Assembly: GCA_943908425.1 (NCBI GenBank)
Contig: CALTTC010000001.1
Coordinates: 62,001-126,000 of the forward strand
Direction: 5' to 3'
Length of the DNA stretch: 64,000 nucleotides
Origin: an uncultured Moraxella sp.
Lineage (GTDB): Bacteria > Pseudomonadota > Gammaproteobacteria > Pseudomonadales > Moraxellaceae
Position numbers and translations under genes: made by a program
Part shown: positions 52,248 through 61,015 of the stretch, in pieces
Position numbering within the stretch: position 1 is the first letter of the stretch
How the letters are laid out: each line of letters begins with the position of its first letter
The notes under the pieces: model-generated
What the model saw: only the letters and a program-made list of their open reading frames with translations
Databases searched by the model: none
What the model was told of the DNA's origin: nothing

Positions 52248-54479
52248 TTAAGACTGCGGATTGGTGCGCACGGCGACCAAGCCATTGACTTTGGTGAATC
52301 CTTTGGGGAGTAGGGTGCCACGCTTGGCGCGCGTGCCAAGATAGGCGGCAAGTTCAGCGTTGGTGAGTGTTAGTGTGCGTTTGCCGGCGCTAATGATGAG
52401 TTTATCCTCTAGACGACACGTTGTGAGCGCGATAAGCACATCGTCATTGGCAAGTGTCATAAGCTTGTTGCCCTTGCCTTTTTTGAGTGTCGGCAATTCT
52501 GCCAAGGGATACACCAACAAGTGTCCTGATTGGCTAAGCAGCGCCACATGGTCATCCTCGCCTGTGGCTTGCACCAATAAGCGCGAATTGTTGTCTAAAT
52601 TAACAACAAGTTTACCCGCCTTTTGGCTGGTGTCAAGAGCGCCAAGATTAGTCATAAAGCCATAAGCGTTATCGCCAGCCAGCAATATAGGGTCACTGTC
52701 TGCGCCCATCAGCATAGCGACGATACTTGCACCATCTGCCAGTTTTAATAGGCTTGTGATGGGCTCGCCTTGTCCGCGTGCCGAGGGTAGCAGGCGCGCC
52801 TCCAAGCGATAGCTACGCCCTGTGCTGTCTAATAGATAGACTTTGTCACTTGTTTTGCCTTGGGCGTGGGCAAGATAGCCGTCGCCTGTGCGATAGTTTA
52901 GCGCTTCGGGGTCAATATCGTGTCCTTTGGCGGCGCGAATCCAGCCAGACTGTGAGAGTACAACGGTGATAGGCTCGCTTGCTACCAAGGCAAGTTCATC
53001 GACTGCCACGCTTGGATTTGGGGTAACAAGGGCGCAGCGCCGTGGGTCGCCATAGAGTTTACTATCTTGGCGTAGCTCACTAATCAATAGTTTGGTTAAG
53101 CTGTCAGGATTGGCAAGTTGCTCTTCAATGACGGCTTTTTCGGCGCTTAATTTGGCTTGCTCAGCGGTTAAAGCGACTTCTTCTAATTTGGCTAAATGGC
53201 GCAGTTTGGTCTCCAAAATCGCTTCTGCTTGCAATTCAGATAAGCCAAAATTGTCCATCAGTGTCCGCTTTGGTGCGTCTTCTTCTCGGACAATGCGAAT
53301 GATTTCATCAAGATGTAAATAAGCAATCAATAGCCCCGCCAGTAAGTGCAAGCGACTGTCTATCTTGGCAAGACGATGGCTTAGGCGACGCGTAACGGTG
53401 GTTTTTCTTACGTCAAGCCATTCGCTCAAGATGTCCTTTAGGTTTTTGACAGCGGGTTTATTGTTGCTGCCAATCATATTCATATTGACCCGATAACTGT
53501 GCTCCAAATCGGTATTGGCAAACAAATGCGCCATTAGCGTATCGGCGGTGATTTTACCTTTTTTAAAGGTGATGGCGATTCGGCAGGGGTTTTCGTGGTC
53601 TGCTTCGTCATTGATGTCGCTAATGAGACTGCCGACAGCTTTTTTGTCGTTCATTAATTTGGCAATTTGTTCAATGATTTTATTGCCAGAAACTTGATAG
53701 GGCAAGCTATCAATGATAATGGTTTGCTTGTCTTTGGGGTCAAGATGGTAAGTTGCACGCATTTTGTAGCTGCCTTTACCGGTCTTATAAATCTGGGCAA
53801 GGTCGGCACGGCTGGTAATAATATGGGCGTTGGTGGGTAAATCTGGCGCAGGGATAAAGTCTAACAGTTTATCAATGGTAAGCGCTGGGTTTTTTAGTAG
53901 GGCGATACAGCCTTGAATAAGCTCGGTAAGATTGTGTGGCGGAATATCGGTTGCCATACCCACAGCAATGCCCGTTGTGCCATTTAATAAAATATTGGGC
54001 AGGCGGGCAGGCAACGTTGTCGGCTCTTTTAGTGAGCCGTCAAAATTATCTTGCCAATCTACCGTGCCTTCGCCAAGCTCGCCAAGCAATGTGCCAGCAT
54101 AAAGACTCATTTTGGCTTCGGTATAACGCATGGCAGCAAAGGATTTGGGGTCATCAGGACTGCCCCAGTTGCCTTGCCCTTCAATGAGTGGATAGCGATA
54201 ACTAAACGGCTGTGCCATAAGCACCATCGCTTCATAGCACGCCGTGTCACCGTGGGGGTGGTATTTACCCAGCACATCGCCGACCGTGCGCGCGGATTTT
54301 TTGGGTTTGGCGCTGTGTTTTAGTCCAAGCTCGCTCATGGCATAGATAATACGCCGCTGCACGGGCTTTAATCCATCGGCGATATGTGGGAGCGACCGAT
54401 CCATGATAACGTACATGGCATAATTTAAATAGGCGTATTCGGCAAATTCGGTGATAGAGCGGGTATCAAAATCGGACAT
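52248..54479 (-). CDS. parC: DNA topoisomerase IV subunit A
   Basis: 743 residues. Decatenates daughter chromosomes. N-terminal breakage-reunion domain with YHPHGDTACYEAMVLMAQPF and the catalytic tyrosine in FAAMRYTEAKMS (Tyr119). The C-terminal beta-pinwheel is shorter than that of GyrA and lacks a GyrA box, so ParC is preferred. The quinolone-pocket residue equivalent to E. coli Ser80 is Thr79 here; Glu84 is kept as Glu83. parE is not adjacent. Confidence 0.94.
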   Translation of the reverse strand: MSDFDTRSITEFAEYAYLNYAMYVIMDRSLPHIADGLKPVQRRIIYAMSELGLKHSAKPKKSARTVGDVLGKYHPHGDTACYEAMVLMAQPFSYRYPLIEGQGNWGSPDDPKSFAAMRYTEAKMSLYAGTLLGELGEGTVDWQDNFDGSLKEPTTLPARLPNILLNGTTGIAVGMATDIPPHNLTELIQGCIALLKNPALTIDKLLDFIPAPDLPTNAHIITSRADLAQIYKTGKGSYKMRATYHLDPKDKQTIIIDSLPYQVSGNKIIEQIAKLMNDKKAVGSLISDINDEADHENPCRIAITFKKGKITADTLMAHLFANTDLEHSYRVNMNMIGSNNKPAVKNLKDILSEWLDVRKTTVTRRLSHRLAKIDSRLHLLAGLLIAYLHLDEIIRIVREEDAPKRTLMDNFGLSELQAEAILETKLRHLAKLEEVALTAEQAKLSAEKAVIEEQLANPDSLTKLLISELRQDSKLYGDPRRCALVTPNPSVAVDELALVASEPITVVLSQSGWIRAAKGHDIDPEALNYRTGDGYLAHAQGKTSDKVYLLDSTGRSYRLEARLLPSARGQGEPITSLLKLADGASIVAMLMGADSDPILLAGDNAYGFMTNLGALDTSQKAGKLVVNLDNNSRLLVQATGEDDHVALLSQSGHLLVYPLAELPTLKKGKGNKLMTLANDDVLIALTTCRLEDKLIISAGKRTLTLTNAELAAYLGTRAKRGTLLPKGFTKVNGLVAVRTNPQS

Positions 54480-54520
54480 AAAGTATCGTTATCTTGGTTT
54501 ATAAAATCTTGGTTAATGAC

Positions 54521-54814
54521 TTAGCAAGAAAAACAGCGGTACACCGTCTCCATACGTTTGGCAAGCTGGATATCACGGCTGTGCATTGTGCTTTGGTTGT
54601 TGGCACCGATACGCACGCTCACCAGGTTATAGTTATTTTGCCAAATGGGGTGGTGCTCCAAACTTTCAGCATAAAACGCCACATGGGTCATAAAGCTGAT
54701 GGCGGAGGCAAAATCAGCAAACTCATAGGTTTTGGTGATGGTCATGCCGTCTTGTTGCCAATTTGGCAATTCTTGTAGTTGCATTTCAATCTGTTCGGGG
54801 TATAAACTGCTCAT
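54521..54814 (-). CDS. phhB: Pterin-4a-carbinolamine dehydratase
   Basis: 97 residues. Recycles tetrahydrobiopterin for phenylalanine hydroxylase. The catalytic histidine motif reads LEHHPIW, with the later NLVSVRIGANNQ segment usual for the family. ATG at 54814 behind AGGA. phhA is not present nearby. Confidence 0.93.
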   Translation of the reverse strand: MSSLYPEQIEMQLQELPNWQQDGMTITKTYEFADFASAISFMTHVAFYAESLEHHPIWQNNYNLVSVRIGANNQSTMHSRDIQLAKRMETVYRCFSC

Positions 54815-54886
54815 AGTTATCCTAAAAAATTTTTTGTCATTATCGCCTAAAAATGCCCCCTTGTCTATGCTTAATTGTGCTTAGTT

Positions 54887-55171
54887 TCAAGGCGAAAGTG
54901 GGTGGATAATGGCTTGATATTCAGGGTGTTTTTTGACAAAATGAGCCACAAAACTACAGGCAGGAATTACCTTTTTGTGCTTATCTTTGGCGGTGTCTAA
55001 AGCGTATTTGACAAGGCGTGAACCAATGCCTTGCCCGCCAAGGGGACTTGGTACAATGGTATGGTCAAATAGCCAACGCTCATCATCTAGCACTTGATAA
55101 GTCAAAAAAGCGGTATGCCCATCAAGCGTTAAATTAAAGCGCTTGCCTTGCTCGTCGTGGATAATGCTCAT
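54887..55171 (-). CDS. Small GNAT-type N-acetyltransferase (YjdJ-like)
   Basis: 94 residues. A single-domain acetyltransferase of the short family that includes YjdJ. The acetyl-CoA binding loop is SPLGGQGIGSRLVKYALD, and VIPACSFVAHFVKKHPEY ends the domain. The substrate is unknown. AAAAGGACACATC precedes the ATG. Confidence 0.9.
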   Translation of the reverse strand: MSIIHDEQGKRFNLTLDGHTAFLTYQVLDDERWLFDHTIVPSPLGGQGIGSRLVKYALDTAKDKHKKVIPACSFVAHFVKKHPEYQAIIHPLSP

Positions 55172-55344
55172 GATGTGTCCTTTTAAGGGTGTATGGAAGA
55201 ATAATGGCTATTTTAGCAGTTTGCTAGCAGTTTGCCAAAAAAACTAACGATGGCATTTTGGCTTACGAAATTTTGTCCGCCAAAGCACGCACACCACCCA
55301 AAAATTATGATAAACTAGCCTTTATTTTGTTTGGACGGTTGGTC

Positions 55345-56247
55345 ATGTCAGATTTTGACGAAATTAAAAGTCGCCTACGCGGGTCTATGACGGCGTTAGT
55401 TACGCCCATGCACGCCGATGGACGGGTGGATTTTGCAAGCCTTGAGGCACTCATTGAATGGCAGATTCAGGAGGGCACGCACGCCATTGTGGCGGCAGGG
55501 ACGACAGGCGAGGCGGCGACCTTATCAATGGCAGAACACGCCAAAGTGATTGAATTTGCCGTAAAAACAGTGGCAGGGCGTATCCCAGTGATTGCAGGGA
55601 CAGGGGCGAATAGTACCGCTGAGGCGATTGAGCTTACCACGTATGCCAAAAATGCCGGCGCTGATGCGGCGCTGCTTGTCGTGCCTTATTATAATAAACC
55701 CACTCAAGAGGGAATGTATCAGCATTATAAGATGGTGGCAAGTAGTGTCGCTATCCCCCAAATTTTGTATAACGTGCCTGGTCGCACGGTCGTGGATATG
55801 CAAGAGGATACCGTCAATCGCTTGGCAGATATTGCCAACATTGTGGCGATTAAAGATGCGACAGGCAATCTTGTGCGTGGTGAGGCACTGATTAAACGGG
55901 TGAGCGACCGTTTGGTGGTGCTATCAGGCGATGACCCAACCGCATTAGAGCTTGTGCGACTTGGGGCAAAGGGCAATATTTCGGTCACATCTAATATTGC
56001 CCCACAGGCGATGAGTCAAATGTTTGAACTGGCATTGGCAGGCAACTTTGATGAGGCGTTACTCATCAATGAAGGCGTGGCACATTTACATAAAGATTTG
56101 TTTGTGGAATCATCACCACAACCCGTCAAATATGCCTTGCAGAAGATGGGCAAGATTGAGGTAGGCATTCGCTTGCCACTTGTGTGGCTGTCGCACACAA
56201 GCCAACAAACGCTTGATGATAGCTTACGCCGTGCGAATTTATTATAA
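55345..56247 (+). CDS. dapA: 4-hydroxy-tetrahydrodipicolinate synthase
   Basis: 300 residues from the ATG at 55345. First committed step of lysine and diaminopimelate synthesis. Schiff-base lysine in IVAIKDATGNL, the tyrosine in ILYNVPGRTVVD, and the pyruvate site GTTGEAATL. The longer in-frame extension upstream has no family match. Followed by a MITE then the BamC-like gene and purC, keeping the E. coli order dapA-bamC-purC. Confidence 0.96.
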   Translation: MSDFDEIKSRLRGSMTALVTPMHADGRVDFASLEALIEWQIQEGTHAIVAAGTTGEAATLSMAEHAKVIEFAVKTVAGRIPVIAGTGANSTAEAIELTTYAKNAGADAALLVVPYYNKPTQEGMYQHYKMVASSVAIPQILYNVPGRTVVDMQEDTVNRLADIANIVAIKDATGNLVRGEALIKRVSDRLVVLSGDDPTALELVRLGAKGNISVTSNIAPQAMSQMFELALAGNFDEALLINEGVAHLHKDLFVESSPQPVKYALQKMGKIEVGIRLPLVWLSHTSQQTLDDSLRRANLL

Positions 56248-56260
56248 TCAAATTATTATG

Positions 56261-56394
56261 GGTATTGTTAATTAGAAATATATTTTTAAACATATATTTA
56301 AATAATTTTTTGAAAACACCATACTTTTTCAAGCATTTAATAAACTGTGGGGAAAAACACGAAATCTCAAAAAGTATTTTGATTTAACAATGCC
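56261..56394. mobile_element. MITE copy 2, 134 bp
   Basis: Same element as at 43777: starts GGTATTGTTAA, ends TTAACAATGCC. Perfect 8-bp target duplication TTATTATG on both sides (56253-56260 and 56395-56402), so this insertion is recent. It sits 13 bp after the dapA stop and 42 bp before the next ATG, hence inside the dapA-bamC-purC unit. It may end or start transcripts there. Confidence 0.9.
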
Positions 56395-56436
56395 TTATTA
56401 TGGTCAAGACTTATGGTCAATGATAGTGAGAAATCT

Positions 56437-56736
56437 ATGTCAAAAAAATTAACCACCCTAATGGCAATGGGGATAGCACTTACCATGCTTGCAGGCTGTG
56501 CCCCAACAAAAGCTTTGCTGGCTAAGTGGGACAATGGCAGTTTAGATTACCAAACCGCCCGCCAACTACCACCGATAAAGCTACCTGTAGATCAATCTGC
56601 TGCCCCATTTGTGCCACTGTATGCCGTGCCACAAGTGAGTACCGCCCCCGCATTACAAACAGGCAAGCGTTATGAATTACCTATGCCACCACAGACGGTG
56701 CCAACTCATACGCAAGCCGTGGCAACTGCACAATAA
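56437..56736 (+). CDS. Short BamC-like lipoprotein (lasso part only)
   Basis: 99 residues from the ATG at 56437. Lipoprotein signal peptide with lipobox LAGC (Cys21). The mature part is a single extended, proline-rich sequence (LDYQTARQLPPIKLPVDQS, GKRYELPMPPQ) like the unstructured N-terminal region of BamC that wraps around BamD. E. coli BamC (344 residues) adds two helix-grip domains; these are absent here. Position between dapA and purC is that of bamC. The assignment as BamC is an inference from position and composition. Confidence 0.6.
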   Translation: MSKKLTTLMAMGIALTMLAGCAPTKALLAKWDNGSLDYQTARQLPPIKLPVDQSAAPFVPLYAVPQVSTAPALQTGKRYELPMPPQTVPTHTQAVATAQ

Positions 56737-56772
56737 TATTAATATAAAATTTAATTGTTACAAGGATATCCA

Positions 56773-57492
56773 ATGACAGTACAAAAACAAGCCCTGATTT
56801 ATGAAGGCAAAGCCAAATCGGTCTATGCCACCGACAATCCTGATTATCTGATTTTGCATTTTCGTGATGATGCATCAGCGTTTAATGGTGAGCGTGTGGA
56901 GAGTCTGGCGCGCAAAGGGCGGGTCAATAACCGCTTTAATAGCTTTATTATGCAAAAGCTAAAAGAAGCGGGCATTAAAACTCATCTAGAACAAGAACTG
57001 TCGGCAGATGAGGTGCTTGTCAAAAAACTGACGATGATTCCTGTAGAATGTGTGATTCGTAACTTTGCTGCAGGGGGATTAGCGAAACGTCTAGGCTTAG
57101 AGGAGGGCTTGCCACTGATGCCCCCCACCTATGAGCTGTTTTATAAAGACGATAAGCTTGGCGACCCTATGCTGAGTGAGTCCACCGCCATTGCCTTAGG
57201 CTATGCCACAAGTGATGAGCTAAATAAAATGCGTGAATTGACCCATAAGATTAACGATGTGCTAAAAAAATTGTTTGATGCCGGCGATCTGATTTTAGTG
57301 GATTTTAAATTGGAATTTGGTTTATTTAACGGTGAGATTGTACTCGGTGATGAGTTCTCTCCTGATGGCTGTCGTCTATGGGATAAGGCAACCAAGAAAA
57401 AGCTAGATAAAGACCGTTTTCGTCAAGGCTTGGGCGACGTGGTAGAAGGTTATGAAGAGGTGGCACGTCGCATTGGTGTGCCTTTAGCGTAA
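56773..57492 (+). CDS. purC: Phosphoribosylaminoimidazole-succinocarboxamide synthase
   Basis: 239 residues from the ATG at 56773 behind AAGGA. Purine synthesis step converting CAIR and aspartate to SAICAR. Motifs: YEGKAKSVYATDNPDYLILHFRD spread over the N-terminus, PVECVIRNFAAGGLAKRLGL, LILVDFKLEFGLFNG and DEFSPDGCRLWD. Complete and normal in length. Confidence 0.97.
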   Translation: MTVQKQALIYEGKAKSVYATDNPDYLILHFRDDASAFNGERVESLARKGRVNNRFNSFIMQKLKEAGIKTHLEQELSADEVLVKKLTMIPVECVIRNFAAGGLAKRLGLEEGLPLMPPTYELFYKDDKLGDPMLSESTAIALGYATSDELNKMRELTHKINDVLKKLFDAGDLILVDFKLEFGLFNGEIVLGDEFSPDGCRLWDKATKKKLDKDRFRQGLGDVVEGYEEVARRIGVPLA

Positions 57493-57504
57493 GAATTAGC
57501 CAAC

Positions 57505-57534
57505 AAAAGCCTAAGGCAACTTGGGCTTTTTTTA
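57505..57534 (+). terminator. Terminator of purC
   Basis: Perfect 11-bp stem AAAAGCCTAAG / CTTGGGCTTTT (one G-T pair) around a GCAA tetraloop, followed by TTT. Confidence 0.9.
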
Positions 57535-57602
57535 TTGCGCGCTGTTTGTTTAACACTTGACTAAAAGGTGTTAAATGAAGAGGTATTGATAAGTAAGGAG
57601 CG

Positions 57603-57938
57603 ATGATGGATTTTAAAATTTATAAAATGGTCACTTATATTCCAGAGACAAGCCTTGAGACTGTTAAAAATGCCATGTTTGAGGCAGGGGCAGGTCATTT
57701 TGGCAACTACAGTCATTGTAGCTGGCAAACCCTTGGCAAGGGGCAGTTTCGCCCACTAGAGGGAGCAAATCCAGCCATCGGCGAGATTGGCGAGACGGTC
57801 AGCGTGGCTGAATGGAAAGTTGAGATGATTGTACCAGAGAACCGTCTGTGCGACGTGGTGAAAGTGTATAAAAAAGCACACCCTTATGAAGTGCCTGCGT
57901 ATGAGGTTTACCAGACAGTTAATGTAGAAGATTGTTGA
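57603..57938 (+). CDS. NIF3-like / YqfO-type small protein
   Basis: 111 residues (ATG ATG start behind AAGGAG). Matches the stand-alone CutA-like module that sits inside YqfO/NIF3 proteins: VTYIPETSLETVKNAMFEAGAGHFGNYSHCSW spread over residues 10-41, GQFRPLEGANPAIGEIG and HPYEVPAYEVY. Function unknown, possibly metal or small-molecule binding. An 18-bp tandem duplication (copies at 57924 and 57942) covers its stop codon. Confidence 0.85.
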   Translation: MMDFKIYKMVTYIPETSLETVKNAMFEAGAGHFGNYSHCSWQTLGKGQFRPLEGANPAIGEIGETVSVAEWKVEMIVPENRLCDVVKVYKKAHPYEVPAYEVYQTVNVEDC

Positions 57939-58050
57939 TGTGTAGAAGATTGTTGATGATGGATTAAATGTTATGATGTGCGGGTTTTGCCAAATCATCA
58001 CCAAACAGTTGCTATTTTGGTGATGGACAGTTTGCTGATTTGATGGTCAG

Positions 58051-58081
58051 GCTATCTATCACGATTTGATAGATAGCATTA
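58051..58081. terminator. Hairpin between convergent genes
   Basis: GCTATCTATCA and TGATAGATAGC form an 11-bp perfect stem with a five-base loop, then ATTACTTTT. Probably ends the NIF3-like transcript; the weak T-run makes this uncertain. Confidence 0.5.
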
Positions 58082-58099
58082 CTTTTAATGATCAATCGC

Positions 58100-59764
58100 C
58101 TACTTAACAAGCGGTACTAACGCCCCATAACCTGATGCAGGCATACTGTCCACAGGAATGAACTTTAATGAATCGCCATTGATACAGTAGCGTAATCCGC
58201 CCTTATCTTTTGGTCCATCATTAAAAACGTGTCCCAAATGCGAATCTGCCACACGAGAACGCACTTCGGTGCGTACCATATTATAGCTGTTGTCAGGCAA
58301 GGTTTTGATAACGCTTTGGTCAATCGGCTGGGTGAAGCTTGGCCAGCCACAGCCTGATTGGTATTTGTGCGTGGATAAAAATAATGGCTCACCGCTCACA
58401 ATATCAACATACAAGCCCTTATCAAACAAATGGTCATAAGCGTGGCTAAAGGCACGTTCGGTATCGCCTTTTTGGGTGATGTTATATTGGGCATCGCTTA
58501 GGCGGGTGCTTAAGTCTTGATTGTAATTTTGGTAGCGATTTGGGTCTAAAGCTTCGCTTATGGTGTCCGCTTGGGGCAAAGGCTTAATCACAGGGATTTT
58601 TTTGTTGGCAAGTGAAACATCAATATGGCAGTAGCCATTGGGATTTTTGGTTAGGTAATCTTGATGATAGCTTTCTGCTTCATAAAAGTTGGCTAAGGGC
58701 AGATTTTCTACCACAATCGGTTTTTTGTATTTGTCTTTGATGTCGTTTAAGGCTTGTTCAATGATTGCTTTGTCGTGGGCATCGGTATAATAAACGCCTG
58801 TGCGATATTGCACGCCTTTGTCGTTGCCTTGTTTGTTTAGGCTGGTTGGGTCAATCACACGCAAATAATACGCCAAAATGGTTTGTAAATTGGTTTTGTC
58901 GCTATCAAAAACCACTTTAACAGTTTCGCTATGACCTGAGCCTTGAATGACATCTTCATAGCTTGGGTTGTCGGTTGTGCCGTTGGCATAGCCTGAGATG
59001 GCATCTACCACACCGTCCACTCGCTCCATATAGGCTTCAAGCCCCCAAAAACAGCCCCCTGCCAAATAAATGGTGTGCGTGTTGATGGGTGTTTTGCCGT
59101 CTGCTTGATAATAAATGCCGTCTTTGTCTTTTTTGGGCATAAGCTTGTCATCGCTTGCTTTATTTTTGCTATTTAGGGCTTTTAACTGGCTAAAATCACT
59201 ACCTGCATTGTCCACTAAGGCTTTGATTTGTTCGTGGGTTAAATCGCCTTTGACAAGCGTTATCAAATTGCCTGCCTTATCCAAAATGGCAAAACTTGGG
59301 TATACTTGTACACCAAATTGTTTAATAAGCTCACCACTGTCATCGGTAAGTACCGCCAAATTAGGGTAATCGCTGGCAATCGCCCCATACCAATCGGCAA
59401 ATTCGCCGTGTGGTTTTTCGTTTAGATGACCTGGGCTTACCACGCTGACAATATTCATATCGGGATAAGAATGAACCCAGTCATTGGTTGGGGCAAGTCC
59501 TGCCAAGCACAAAGGACACCAGCTTGCCCAAAATTTGACCACGGTTGGTTTATTGGGGTCTAGTATGGGGTCAGTTAAGGCAGGGTTGATTTGTGGCAGT
59601 GCATTAAGCTTGGCAAGCGTGTTGCTTGGTAATGATTGGGTGTCCGTGGCTTTTTCGTGTGTGCTAAGTTCATTGGCATTCATTTTTTGACAGCCTATAA
59701 AAGTGGCAACGGTAAGCACAGCAAAAGCCGTTACTGTTAAAAAATTTTTGAATTGACGTTGCAT
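58100..59764 (-). CDS. msrAB: Thioredoxin-MsrA-MsrB fusion (PilB-type methionine sulfoxide reductase)
   Basis: 554 residues. Lipoprotein-like signal (lipobox FIGC, Cys25), so it is exported. Domains: TlpA-like thioredoxin with FWASWCPLC (Cys83/Cys86, about 60-185), MsrA with AGGCFWGLEAY (Cys238, about 230-385), and MsrB with SGCGWPSF and RYCIN (catalytic Cys527). It repairs both sulfoxide epimers in periplasmic proteins, fed by electrons through the thioredoxin domain, as in Neisseria PilB. A sequence resembling a Fur box (59815-59833) lies near its -10. Confidence 0.95.
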   Translation of the reverse strand: MQRQFKNFLTVTAFAVLTVATFIGCQKMNANELSTHEKATDTQSLPSNTLAKLNALPQINPALTDPILDPNKPTVVKFWASWCPLCLAGLAPTNDWVHSYPDMNIVSVVSPGHLNEKPHGEFADWYGAIASDYPNLAVLTDDSGELIKQFGVQVYPSFAILDKAGNLITLVKGDLTHEQIKALVDNAGSDFSQLKALNSKNKASDDKLMPKKDKDGIYYQADGKTPINTHTIYLAGGCFWGLEAYMERVDGVVDAISGYANGTTDNPSYEDVIQGSGHSETVKVVFDSDKTNLQTILAYYLRVIDPTSLNKQGNDKGVQYRTGVYYTDAHDKAIIEQALNDIKDKYKKPIVVENLPLANFYEAESYHQDYLTKNPNGYCHIDVSLANKKIPVIKPLPQADTISEALDPNRYQNYNQDLSTRLSDAQYNITQKGDTERAFSHAYDHLFDKGLYVDIVSGEPLFLSTHKYQSGCGWPSFTQPIDQSVIKTLPDNSYNMVRTEVRSRVADSHLGHVFNDGPKDKGGLRYCINGDSLKFIPVDSMPASGYGALVPLVK

Positions 59765-60072
59765 TCTACCCCACCATAAATTGTAACTACTTAATTTAAC
59801 TATTATAACTTAATGATAACAATAATCGTAAAAATAAGCGTTTGTTAAATGCAATAATAAATACTGGTCAATGTAATTATGATAAGCTTTTAGGCTATAA
59901 TGACCATAAGAAATACAGTTTAATTTTGCGATAGATTAAGGCAGTATTTTTTAAAAATTACTGGCTTGTTGATTGCCTATTTGCTTATTGTGGATATTAC
60001 AGACAGTAGTTTAAGCCCAAAAAATTTGGACTTTTGTTGCTTATTGTTAGCAATTTAACGCAAAGGAAAAAA
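59765..60072. promoter_or_regulatory. Divergent control region, msrAB and membrane-protein pair
   Basis: 308 bp with no ORF. On the minus strand a perfect TATAAT (59807-59802) serves msrAB; the 19 bp at 59815-59833 match a Fur-box consensus at about 13 positions by eye. On the plus strand a TATAAT at about 59896 lacks a good -35. Nothing else is seen. Confidence 0.35.
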
Positions 60073-60567
60073 ATGACGAAGTATCCAACCAAAAAAGTAA
60101 TCATAGGCTATACCTTGCTTGGTGGTTTGGTGGGCAGTGTGATTTTTGTTATTAGTGCCCAAATAATGATATTTAAAGATGATGGCTTATTTTCGTTTAG
60201 CGAAGTTTATAGTTATGTTTATAGTTATATCGTTCTTGGGGTAATGATGGGCACAATCCCCGCTTTAATAACGGGTATGGTGCTTGCTTTAACCAAAACC
60301 TATTTAAGTAATATCAAAGATGGGATTAAATGCTTGGTGGTGGGATTTTTGGTTACGTTTTTTTGTTATTTTGTACTAATAGCGGTGATTGTTTGGGATA
60401 TTAATGACGTAATGCTAATTGTTAAAGAGCCATTTTTTATTGCTCTTTTGATTATTGGTGGGGTGTCATCGCTGATTTTGGCAGTTTTGTTATTGCCTAA
60501 ACAAGAAAAAATAAAGCAAACAATTTTATCATTACCCCAAGAAAAGCAAGGAGAAAACAATGAATAA
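60073..60567 (+). CDS. Membrane protein of unknown function, paralogue A
   Basis: 164 residues from the ATG at 60073 (AAAGGAAAAAA ahead). Four membrane helices separated by short loops. The N-terminus KYPTKKVIIGYTLLGGLVGS matches the next protein closely, as does GGVSSLILAVLLLPK near the C-terminus. I do not recognise the family. The two genes overlap by 8 bp and are plainly tandem duplicates. Confidence 0.65.
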   Translation: MTKYPTKKVIIGYTLLGGLVGSVIFVISAQIMIFKDDGLFSFSEVYSYVYSYIVLGVMMGTIPALITGMVLALTKTYLSNIKDGIKCLVVGFLVTFFCYFVLIAVIVWDINDVMLIVKEPFFIALLIIGGVSSLILAVLLLPKQEKIKQTILSLPQEKQGENNE

Positions 60568-60982
60568 ATACCCAACAGCAAAAGTAATATTGGGTTATAC
60601 CTTGCTTGGTGGTTTTATGGGAGGGTTGTTGTTTGTCGTGATGGCATTGATATCATCAGCAATAGGTAATTTGTTGTTAGGTGGTTTTTCATTCAATGAG
60701 TTAGTAGTAAAGGGTCTTGTCTTTTTTATAATTATTGCGGTGATAATGGGTGCTATTCCTGCTTTTTTGGCAGGGCTTATTATTAGCTTATTTAAGATAC
60801 GTTTATATGGTTTTAAAGAGGTAATCAAGTGCTTTTTTGTTGGTTTTTTGACAAGCTCGGTATTTTTTATGTGGCTTGGTGATTATATGTCCATAATTGT
60901 GTATGGAATAATTGGCGGGGTGTCATCGGTTATTTTGGCGTTTTTGTTATTGCCCAAACGCCTTGAGAAAAAAGGCGAATAA
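60560..60982 (+). CDS. Membrane protein of unknown function, paralogue B
   Basis: 140 residues, four helices. NKYPTAKVILGYTLLGGFMG and GGVSSVILAFLLLPKR align with the gene before. It begins inside the end of paralogue A with a GGAGAAAACA ribosome site. Possibly an immunity or exclusion-type pair or a simple duplication; the sequence does not say. Confidence 0.65.
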   Translation: MNKYPTAKVILGYTLLGGFMGGLLFVVMALISSAIGNLLLGGFSFNELVVKGLVFFIIIAVIMGAIPAFLAGLIISLFKIRLYGFKEVIKCFFVGFLTSSVFFMWLGDYMSIIVYGIIGGVSSVILAFLLLPKRLEKKGE

Positions 60983-61015
60983 TGTAATAATAACGATTTT
61001 TGATTTAGGATTTTT

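Noticed and set aside
54230..54275. Thr at the ParC quinolone-pocket serine position
   Set aside because: Ser to Thr is conservative and the nearby Glu is kept; this looks like natural sequence rather than a resistance mutation.
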